This document shows, in pieces, positions 16,780 to 24,478 of a DNA stretch of 37,265 bases. The stretch is from Mucilaginibacter dorajii (GTDB taxonomy: Bacteria > Bacteroidota > Bacteroidia > Sphingobacteriales > Sphingobacteriaceae), in NCBI RefSeq assembly GCF_024808255.1, contig NZ_JANTYS010000039.1:1-37265 (forward strand), given 5' to 3'. The first letter of the stretch is position 1; each line of letters starts with the position of its first letter. The notes below the pieces were generated by a model. The model saw only the letters and a list, made by a program, of their open reading frames with translations. It was not told where the DNA came from and made no database searches. A program made the translations under genes and the position numbers.

Positions 16780-19209
16780 CTATTCGCTTCTCAGGCTTTT
16801 TGCCGGATTAGCGATGGCAGCTTTTATTGTTTGATAACTTACAGCTACCAGCGCTGTTACCAATGCTATTAATCCGGCAATCAGCACAAAACTTATATCG
16901 GGTTTAATGCGGTAAGCATAGGTTTGCAGCCATTTATTCATACCCAGCCATGCAAGCGGCGACGCCACAACTATGGCAATCAGCACCAGTTTAACAAAGT
17001 CGGACGTTAACAAGGTGGTTATTGAGGTTACCGACGCTCCTAATACTTTGCGAATACCAATTTCTTTGATTCGTTGCTCGGCAGTAAATGTAGCCAGTCC
17101 CAACAAGCCGATACATGCCAGGAAAGCGATCAGAAAACTAAACAGGGTAAACAATTGCTGTAATTTTAGCTCGGTTTTATATTGATTCTGTAAAAGATCA
17201 TTTACCCAACCATATTCAAATACTTTGTCGGGGAAAAATCGTTTCCACAATTCATTGATCTGGGTTAATATTTGCTTTTCGGTTCCCGGACTTACCCTTA
17301 CCAGCATGCTACCGTAATTTAATTTTGTACCCGCCATAATAAAAGTGGGCGACATGGCAATTTTGAGCGATTCGTTATTGAAATCTTTAATAATTCCAAC
17401 AGGTAAACCACTCCCGCTTATTAGTTTTTTGTTCAGTTCCTTGATATCAAGCGCGTTTGCGGTGTAGGCAGTAACCAATACCGGCTGAACTTTTTGTGCT
17501 TCTTCCAGCTTGGCCATATCCTTCTCCATTAATGAATCGGCATTAATAGCATCGCTTCCAAATTTGCTGCTTAAAAACCGGCCTTTTTGGAGTTGGAGTT
17601 TTAGAGTTGCAGCAAGGTCAAGGTCCGCTTTTATATAGGTAATCTTAAGCTTGCTGTTCTTTTGATGCGGATCATCAACCATCGTAGACATGGAGCCCCC
17701 GCCGCCTGATGGGTACCAGGTACTAATGCTGGCATTTTGCACACCCGTTATTTTTAAAACTTCCTGTTTAAAAGCATCGCCTTTTGTTCCCCAGCTTGTT
17801 TCATCAATACGAAGCAGGTTATTTTTATCGTAACCTAAATCTTTATTATTTATAAAACTAAGTTGTTTTTGAACAACTATGGTACATATCAGTACCGCTA
17901 CCGATATGCTAAACTGCATAACTACTAATACTTTACGCAGTACGCCACTACCAGATTGTGTACCTGTGCTGCCCTTTAGCGATGATACCGGTAACCTGCC
18001 TGATAGCAGCAAAGCAGGATATAAACCAACCAATAAGCTAATCAATAAAACCACGCCACAAATAGCCGAAAACATAGTTATATTATTAGCCAGGGTGAGC
18101 GTTAGCGTGTAACCTAAATAACTCTCTAAAGGCTTTAACAGTACACTATAAATGAATATGCCAAATGCAAAGGCTATAAAGAAAAACATTATGGATTCAA
18201 AAAGGAATTGGGCTACCAGGTCGGCTTTGCCGGCTCCTAATACTTTACGGATGCCAACCTCGGCAATCCGTTTCAAGGCCCTTGCCGTGGTAAGGTTAAT
18301 AAAATTGATACAGGCAATCAGCAGCAATAAAATAGCAACACCTCCAAAAATGTAAACATTACTCATTTTGCCTTGTACACGTTGATAAGCGGCAAAGTCT
18401 GATTTTAAGTAAACGTCGGTTATTGGCTGAAACTCATAGGTAAAACCGGCTTTTTTACCCTGTATAAATTGCTTATACCAGTTATTTACATTATTGGTAA
18501 ACGCGGCTACAGAGGTGCCGGGTTTCAACATAATGTATTGCTGGGTGAAAGAGCCAAACTCGCCTTTATTGAGTTGATTATATTCAGCATTATGGTCATC
18601 TAACACCAACATATCTGCCCTAAGGTTGGTATTTGAGGGTATATCTTTTATTACACCTGTTATAATATAAGCAGCTGGTTTGCCATATTCAGGAATATCA
18701 TAAATTGTTTTACCAATTGGATCTGCATTGCCGAAGTATTGGTTGCTTATTTTTTCGGTGATCACCAGGTTCTTATATCCGGCCACATGGGTTTTAGGAT
18801 TACCAAGCACAACGGTAAAATCGAGCATATCCCAAACACTTTGTTCGGCAAATAATCCTGTAATTTTAATACCATCTTTATCAGCTCCCAGTTTAAAACG
18901 GCTCTCATGGCTGTTCATCCTGCAATAACTACTCACCTGCGGAAAATTGGCTTTAAGACTTGGCCCCAACCCAGTAAAACTTGACGACGATTTATCAACA
19001 GCATTTTTATTGCTGTTATCTATGGTAATTATCCGGTAGATGTTGGCTGCATTTTTCCATTGCTTATCATATGAAAGGTCGTCAATCACCACGGTAGCAA
19101 CCAATAAACAAGCAGCCATGCCAATTGTAAGACCAGCTATATTAATAAACGAATACAACCTGTTACGCTGTAAATTACGAAAAGCGATCTTTATATAGTT
19201 TCTTATCAT
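16780..19209 (-). CDS. FtsX/MacB-like ABC transporter permease (P7)
   Basis: 809-residue two-domain FtsX permease. TM1 about 19-42, core domain 1 to about 280, TM2 284-306, coupling motif RIAEVGIRK from 314 (Ile-Ala replacing the usual Ala/Ser-Lys), TM3 about 336-358, TM4 and TM5, core domain 2 with a glycine run (YPSGGGGSM), second motif RIKEIGIRK from 713, tail NPAKSLRSE. TAR group (INLTTAR), the most divergent of it. FGNADPIGK near 159 is the core-domain signature. It is probably the last gene of the P11-P7 unit because a terminator follows within 25 nt. No ATPase domain; substrate unknown. Confidence 0.95.
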   Translation of the reverse strand: MIRNYIKIAFRNLQRNRLYSFINIAGLTIGMAACLLVATVVIDDLSYDKQWKNAANIYRIITIDNSNKNAVDKSSSSFTGLGPSLKANFPQVSSYCRMNSHESRFKLGADKDGIKITGLFAEQSVWDMLDFTVVLGNPKTHVAGYKNLVITEKISNQYFGNADPIGKTIYDIPEYGKPAAYIITGVIKDIPSNTNLRADMLVLDDHNAEYNQLNKGEFGSFTQQYIMLKPGTSVAAFTNNVNNWYKQFIQGKKAGFTYEFQPITDVYLKSDFAAYQRVQGKMSNVYIFGGVAILLLLIACINFINLTTARALKRIAEVGIRKVLGAGKADLVAQFLFESIMFFFIAFAFGIFIYSVLLKPLESYLGYTLTLTLANNITMFSAICGVVLLISLLVGLYPALLLSGRLPVSSLKGSTGTQSGSGVLRKVLVVMQFSISVAVLICTIVVQKQLSFINNKDLGYDKNNLLRIDETSWGTKGDAFKQEVLKITGVQNASISTWYPSGGGGSMSTMVDDPHQKNSKLKITYIKADLDLAATLKLQLQKGRFLSSKFGSDAINADSLMEKDMAKLEEAQKVQPVLVTAYTANALDIKELNKKLISGSGLPVGIIKDFNNESLKIAMSPTFIMAGTKLNYGSMLVRVSPGTEKQILTQINELWKRFFPDKVFEYGWVNDLLQNQYKTELKLQQLFTLFSFLIAFLACIGLLGLATFTAEQRIKEIGIRKVLGASVTSITTLLTSDFVKLVLIAIVVASPLAWLGMNKWLQTYAYRIKPDISFVLIAGLIALVTALVAVSYQTIKAAIANPAKSLRSE

Positions 19210-19218
19210 TACGGTTAA

Positions 19219-19246
19219 ACTCTAAATGCTAATTTCTAAATCCTAT
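19219..19246. repeat. TCTAAAT-type heptamer repeat upstream of P7
   Basis: Short imperfect run (CTCTAAATGCTAATTTCTAAATCC) of the period-7 family also seen at 21790-21857 and 26920-26971, each just upstream of a permease start. Confidence 0.55.
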
Positions 19247-19280
19247 TTGAAAGTCACTAATGAACGTCTCTGCGCCCTAA

Positions 19281-19316
19281 CCAATGAACTGATGAACAAG
19301 TGAACTAATGAACAAA
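19281..19316. repeat. AATGAAC octamer repeat beside P8 stop
   Basis: Units AATGAACT, GATGAACA, AGTGAACT, AATGAACA, period 8, ending at the base before the P8 stop codon. This is the reverse-complement form of the TTCATTAG repeats found near starts. Confidence 0.7.
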
Positions 19317-21782
19317 TCATTCGCTCCGTAAACTTTTCACCGGGTTGGCAACCGCCGCTTTTACCGTTTGAAAACTTAAGGTAAACAAGGCAGCCAGTAA
19401 CATGCCCGCACCGCTTAGCACAAAGATCCACCAGCTGATGGTTGTTCGGTCGGCAAAGCTTTCCATCCATTTGTTCATAGCGTACCAGGCTAATGGGGTA
19501 ACTATCACAAATGCCAATGCTATCAACAAGATCAATTCGGTAGAGAGCAGGGTAACTATTTGGGCAATTGAGGCCCCTAATACTTTACGTACACCAATCT
19601 CCTTGGTGCGCAAGTTGGTGGTATACATGGCTAAACCTAAAAGCCCCAGGCAACTGATGAAAACAGATAATCCCGTAGCCCAGGTAAGTAAAGTTGAGGT
19701 ATGTTGTTCTGCATCATAAAACTTTTCGATGTTTTTATCATAAAAGCTGTAATCAAAATCGTCGTCGGGATACAGGTCCTTCCAAACCTTTTGCATGCTG
19801 GCAATGGCTTTTTTCCAGTCGCCGCCGCCGGCAGTTTGCGGTTTCAAGGCAATGTGGAAAGTGCGGTTATTGAATTTATTTTTTGTCATCAATACAGCCA
19901 AGGGCTTTATGGCATCATGTAAAGATTTTTGATAAAAATCGGCTACAACGCCTACTATCTCCATTTTTTTATTGTCGTTGTAGTCCAATACTTTTCCTAT
20001 CGCGTCCGATGGGTTTTTAAAACCAAGTACTTTAGCGTAACTATTATTGATGAGCAGCGCTTTGGTTGAATCTGCCCTGGTAATGTTACGGCCTGCCAGC
20101 AGTTTAATGTTGTAAACCCTTAGGTAGTTGTCATCGCCAAACTTTTGTTGTACATCGGTTTTAATTTCTTTTTTACCATCCTTATAAGTGGCTTCGGTGC
20201 TGTTGGTATTACCCGATGATGGCGGCGCGCCCCCAATACTCATCATTTCAATTTGCGGAATGGTTGCTAACCGGTTTTTAAAAACCTGCTTAGTCCCTTC
20301 ATTCATGTTTTTATAAGGGATGCTGACATTAATAATAGCTTCCTTTTTAAATCCAAGGTCCTTATGTAAAGCGTAATAAATTTGCTTGCTTACCAATAAG
20401 GTAGCCATGATAAAAAACTGCGCAATAATGAACTGAACAGTAGTTAATGATTTACGCAAAAACGAGTTACGGGTTTTGCTGGTGCCGGCGTTGGCCTGGT
20501 TTTTAAATACATCAACAGGTTTATAGCCAGATAAAACAAGCGCAGGGTAAAAACCGGATAAAACACTAACCACCAGGATAAGTGCAAGCATAAACACCAA
20601 AATATTTAAGTGGTGCAGATAATCAACCGAAATACCTTTGGGCGTAAAATCGGCAAATAACTTTAGGATAGATGGTGCAGCCAAAATGGCAATGATAACA
20701 GCAAACAGCGTAACCAGGAATGTTTCGCTCAAAAACTGGATCATAAGTTGCTTGCGGGTACTGCCCATAGTTTTACGGATGCCAATTTCTTTGGCCCGCT
20801 GAGAGGCTTGTGCTGTGGTGAGGTTTACAAAGTTGATACAGCCCAACATCAACAAAAAGGTGGCTATAACCAACAAACCATATAATGTTGTTTTACTTGC
20901 GGTATGGCCTCCATCAAAATTGTTGTAATCTTTATTAAAATGCAGATCATTTAATGGCTGTAAATGGAATACCTGGGTATTGCCGGCATCTTCCTTTTTT
21001 GGCGGATTATGCTTCTTCAATAAAACATTCAACTGCTTTTCAACATTGATAGGTGAAGCGTTATCTGCCAGCTTAACAAATAATACCGAAGCCGATGTTG
21101 TACTCCCCCACTCGGTTAGCTGCAAATTATCTTTTAAAGCGGGGTTGTTTAACGCTGTGCTGTAGGATATAAAATCGTGAAAATTAAAGTCCGTATTTTC
21201 AACCGGGGTTTGCACAATGCCGGTCACCGTGGTTTTGATGGTATCGTAGGTAACCGTTTTGCCCAGCATCTGGTTGTACAATAGCTTAGGAAAATATATT
21301 TTAGCCTGATCGGATGTTAAAACCACCTGGTAAGGCTCGTTCAGGGCCGTTTTTGCCGATCCGGCCAGCCAATTGTAATCAAACAGTTTAAAATACCGTC
21401 CGTCGGCCAAAACCAGGTTATCCTGGTCTTTAAACCGGGTGGGTACATCGGTTTTGTTGGCTATAAACACATTCATGCCACCTGTAGTAAAAAACGGTAC
21501 AACATCTTTAACACCCGTAACTTCGGCCTTTACAGCTGCAGCCAACGGGCCGGTAACGCCGCCATTGTAACCCACATTGCCAGAGAATGAATACTCGGTA
21601 ACTACACGATAGATCTTCTCACTATCACGGTGGTTTTTATCAAACGTAAAATCAAAATTGACAATAACATAAATTACCAACGCGGCGCTGATACCGATTG
21701 ATAAACCTACAATATTGATCATGGTGAACAGCTTGTGCCGCCCGAAATTGCGAAACGCAATCTTGAAGTAATTTTTAATCAT
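19317..21782 (-). CDS. FtsX/MacB-like ABC transporter permease (P8)
   Basis: 821-residue two-domain FtsX permease. TM1 about 19-42, core domain 1 to about 295, TM2 299-322, coupling motif RAKEIGIRK from 329, TM3 352-375, TM4 391-412, TM5 443-463, core domain 2 with APPSSGNTNSTEATYKDGKK, TM6 just before RTKEIGVRK (from 725), TM7 750-770, TM8 784-803, tail NPVKSLRSE. TAQ group. It is the closest paralogue of P9: the two align without a gap over at least the first 350 residues and share many identical stretches at the DNA level in the last 100 codons. Core domain 1 lacks the usual FG..DPIGK and has FPKLLYNQMLGK instead. Substrate unknown. Confidence 0.95.
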   Translation of the reverse strand: MIKNYFKIAFRNFGRHKLFTMINIVGLSIGISAALVIYVIVNFDFTFDKNHRDSEKIYRVVTEYSFSGNVGYNGGVTGPLAAAVKAEVTGVKDVVPFFTTGGMNVFIANKTDVPTRFKDQDNLVLADGRYFKLFDYNWLAGSAKTALNEPYQVVLTSDQAKIYFPKLLYNQMLGKTVTYDTIKTTVTGIVQTPVENTDFNFHDFISYSTALNNPALKDNLQLTEWGSTTSASVLFVKLADNASPINVEKQLNVLLKKHNPPKKEDAGNTQVFHLQPLNDLHFNKDYNNFDGGHTASKTTLYGLLVIATFLLMLGCINFVNLTTAQASQRAKEIGIRKTMGSTRKQLMIQFLSETFLVTLFAVIIAILAAPSILKLFADFTPKGISVDYLHHLNILVFMLALILVVSVLSGFYPALVLSGYKPVDVFKNQANAGTSKTRNSFLRKSLTTVQFIIAQFFIMATLLVSKQIYYALHKDLGFKKEAIINVSIPYKNMNEGTKQVFKNRLATIPQIEMMSIGGAPPSSGNTNSTEATYKDGKKEIKTDVQQKFGDDNYLRVYNIKLLAGRNITRADSTKALLINNSYAKVLGFKNPSDAIGKVLDYNDNKKMEIVGVVADFYQKSLHDAIKPLAVLMTKNKFNNRTFHIALKPQTAGGGDWKKAIASMQKVWKDLYPDDDFDYSFYDKNIEKFYDAEQHTSTLLTWATGLSVFISCLGLLGLAMYTTNLRTKEIGVRKVLGASIAQIVTLLSTELILLIALAFVIVTPLAWYAMNKWMESFADRTTISWWIFVLSGAGMLLAALFTLSFQTVKAAVANPVKSLRSE

Positions 21783-21789
21783 GATTTAT

Positions 21790-21857
21790 AAATTCTAATA
21801 TCTAAATCCTAAATGCTAATTCTAAAAATAAGCTCTAAACTCTAAAGAGCAAATCCT
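21790..21857. repeat. TCTAAAT/TCTAAAC heptamer repeat upstream of P8
   Basis: About nine imperfect units of period 6-8 such as TTCTAATA, TCTAAATC, CTAAATGC, TCTAAAC and TCTAAAG lie between the P8 start and the P9 stop-proximal repeat. Confidence 0.65.
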
Positions 21858-21896
21858 AATGACCAATGACAGCGAAGCGAATGACCAATGACTAAA
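21858..21896. repeat. AATGACC/GCGAAGC repeat beside P9 stop
   Basis: AATGACCAATGACA, GCGAAGC, then GAATGACCAATGACTAAA, ending one base before the P9 stop codon at 21898-21900. Same family as 7526-7599, here without the facing TCATTGAG arm. Confidence 0.7.
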
Positions 21897-21897
21897 A

Positions 21898-24366
21898 TCA
21901 TTCGCTTCTAAGGCTCTTTGTCGGATTTGCCATAGCTGCGCGTACCGTTTGGAAGCTTGATGTAATTAAAGCTGTTAGCAGCATGCCGCCGCCGCTCAGT
22001 ATAAAGATCCACCAGCTGATGGTGGTACGGTCGGCAAAGCTTTGCATCCATTTGTTCATAGCATACCAGGCCAATGGTGTTACCAATATAAATGCGAGTG
22101 CAATCAATAACACCAATTCTGTTGATAGCAACTGTACAATCTGCGCCACCGATGCCCCAAGTACTTTACGCACACCAATTTCTTTGGTACGCTGGTTGGT
22201 ATTATAAATTGCCAGGCCTAATAAACCAAGACAACTGATAAATATTGATAAACCGGTTGCCCAGCTTAGCAGGGTTGAAGTATGCTGCTCAGCATCATAA
22301 AACTTAGCTATATTTTCATCAAAAAAGTGGTATTCAAAGTCGTCTTCGGGATAAATTTCTTTCCACGATGTTTCCATTGCCGAGATAGCCTTTTTCCAGT
22401 CGTCGCCACCTACTGTTTGAGGTTTTAGCGCAATGTGAAACGTTCCGTTATTGTATTGGTTAACTTCGGTTAAAATGGCTATAGGTTTAAATGGAGCATG
22501 TAATGATTCGGCGTGAAAATCGTGTACAACGCCAATGATCTGCATTTTGGTATCTCCGTTAAAATTATCAACATATTTACCTACCGCGTCATTCGGCTTT
22601 TTAAAGCCAATGGCATGGGCATAAGTCTCGTTTATTAAAAATGCCCTACCAACATCCTCCGGTTGTAAATCGCGACCTGTTAGTAATTTGATGCCATATA
22701 CTTTAATGTAGTTCTGATCGCCATACTTTTCGTTCAGCTCCATCTTAATTTCCTTTTTACCATCGCGGTAAGTAGCCTCCGTAGAATTGCCATTATCTGA
22801 CGATGGCGCGTCTTTACCCAAACTCACCAATTGCACCTGTGGCAACGCGTTTAGCTTATTTAAAAATACCTGGTTAAGGCTTTCGGTACGGTTTTTCCAT
22901 GGCGAATTGATGATCAAAATAGCATCTTTTTTAAGGCCCAGATCTTTATGCAGCACGTAGTAAATTTGCTTGCTTACCAATACTGTGGCCATGATAAAAA
23001 ACTGGGCTATTACAAACTGGGTAACTGTTAATGATTTACGCAGCCAGGCATTACGGGTTTTGCTGCTATTTGATGAAGCCTGGTTTTTAAGTACCAGCAC
23101 AGGTTTATATCCGGACAATAAAGCCGCAGGATAAAAGCCCGACAAAAGGCTTACCACGAGTGTTAATACCAAAAGAAACGCGATGATATCGGGCTGGTTA
23201 AAAAGATCTAACCTGATGCCTTCGGGGATAAAATCTTTAAACAGGTTAAGGATCACCGGGGCTATCACAACCGATATTACTACAGCGATAAATGTGATAA
23301 AAAATGTTTCGCTTAAAAACTGAAAGATCAATTGTACCCGGCTGCTTCCCATAGTTTTACGGATGCCAATTTCTTTTGCCCTTTGCGCGGCCTGCGCTGT
23401 GGTCAGGTTAACAAAGTTGATACAGCCCAGCAGCAATAAAAACAAAGCGATGATCAGTAAACCATAAAGTGTCGTTTTATTAGCCGTTCGCCCGCCATAA
23501 AACGTACCATATAACTCGTTAAAATGAACATCGCTAAATGGTTGTAAGGCAAAACTCCTGGTATTGCCTTTGTTTGACGCGGTTGGCGGGTTATGTTTCT
23601 TTAAAATTTCATTGAGTTGTTTGGTGATCTGCGCTACGGAAGTTTTAGGCGATAGTTTAATAAAGAGCTGCGACGCAGGAGTTGTGCCTCCCCAATGTTC
23701 GGGCCTTAATTCGTTTTGTAAAGCTTTATTATTAACCGCCGATGAATAAGATATAAAAGTTTGGGATTTAAAGTCGCTGTTGCCTTTTAATGGCTCAACG
23801 ATGCCGGTGACAACAGTATTTAGGGTATCATAGGTAATAACCTTACCCATCATTTGGTTATAAGATAGCTTCGGAAAGTACTTTTCAGCCTGCTCTGTTG
23901 TAAGTACTACCTGGTTAGGGCCGTTAAAGGCCGTTTTAGCTTTACCGGCCAGCCAATTATAGCTAAATAGCTCAAAATAACGTTCATCAGCCAAAACAAC
24001 ATTATCCTGTAATTTAAATTTAACCGAAACGCCCGATTTGCCGGGTATAAATACATTGGGCTGATATAAAGCGAAGAACGGTGCAGTCAATTCTATACCG
24101 CTTACCTGTGTACGCACAGCTTCTGGCAATGGTCCGCAAACACCCCTGTTATAGGCAGGTTGACCGGCGTAGGTGTAATTGGATACCACACGGTAAATCC
24201 TGTCGCTATCCTGAACGGATTTATCAAAAGTAAAATCAAAATGAACGATCAAATAAATAACCAATGCCGAACTGATACCGATAGACAGCCCGATAACGTT
24301 AATAAACGTAAAAAACTTATGCCGCCAAAAGTTACGTAAGGCTATTTTAAAATAGTTTTTAATCAT
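21898..24366 (-). CDS. FtsX/MacB-like ABC transporter permease (P9)
   Basis: 822-residue two-domain FtsX permease, tandem sister of P8. TM1 about 19-42, core domain 1 to about 295 with FPKLSYNQMMGK near 164, TM2 299-322, coupling motif RAKEIGIRK from 329, TM3-TM5 placed as in P8, core domain 2 with APSSDNGNSTEATYRDGKK, second motif RTKEIGVRK from 726, tail NPTKSLRSE. TAQ group. High identity with P8 at both ends and lower identity in core domain 1 (residues about 60-125) suggests duplication followed by divergence of the periplasmic, probably substrate-facing, part. Located between P10 and P8 with 112- and 115-nt repeat-bearing gaps. Confidence 0.95.
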   Translation of the reverse strand: MIKNYFKIALRNFWRHKFFTFINVIGLSIGISSALVIYLIVHFDFTFDKSVQDSDRIYRVVSNYTYAGQPAYNRGVCGPLPEAVRTQVSGIELTAPFFALYQPNVFIPGKSGVSVKFKLQDNVVLADERYFELFSYNWLAGKAKTAFNGPNQVVLTTEQAEKYFPKLSYNQMMGKVITYDTLNTVVTGIVEPLKGNSDFKSQTFISYSSAVNNKALQNELRPEHWGGTTPASQLFIKLSPKTSVAQITKQLNEILKKHNPPTASNKGNTRSFALQPFSDVHFNELYGTFYGGRTANKTTLYGLLIIALFLLLLGCINFVNLTTAQAAQRAKEIGIRKTMGSSRVQLIFQFLSETFFITFIAVVISVVIAPVILNLFKDFIPEGIRLDLFNQPDIIAFLLVLTLVVSLLSGFYPAALLSGYKPVLVLKNQASSNSSKTRNAWLRKSLTVTQFVIAQFFIMATVLVSKQIYYVLHKDLGLKKDAILIINSPWKNRTESLNQVFLNKLNALPQVQLVSLGKDAPSSDNGNSTEATYRDGKKEIKMELNEKYGDQNYIKVYGIKLLTGRDLQPEDVGRAFLINETYAHAIGFKKPNDAVGKYVDNFNGDTKMQIIGVVHDFHAESLHAPFKPIAILTEVNQYNNGTFHIALKPQTVGGDDWKKAISAMETSWKEIYPEDDFEYHFFDENIAKFYDAEQHTSTLLSWATGLSIFISCLGLLGLAIYNTNQRTKEIGVRKVLGASVAQIVQLLSTELVLLIALAFILVTPLAWYAMNKWMQSFADRTTISWWIFILSGGGMLLTALITSSFQTVRAAMANPTKSLRSE

Positions 24367-24403
24367 GGTTAGTTCATTAGTTTAATGGTTCGTTTGCGCC
24401 TTG

Positions 24404-24478
24404 TCATTGAGTCATTTGGTCATTAAGTCATTTTTGAAAATTCAATGACCTAATGACGCGAAGCAAATGACCTAATGA
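24404..24478. repeat. long inverted repeat with GCGAAG bulge between P10 and P9
   Basis: The left arm 24404-24432 is identical to the left arm at 7526-7554. The right arm 24444-24478 differs from that at 7565-7599 by three C/T changes and again carries GCGAAGC. It ends one base before the P10 stop (24479-24481). Confidence 0.85.
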
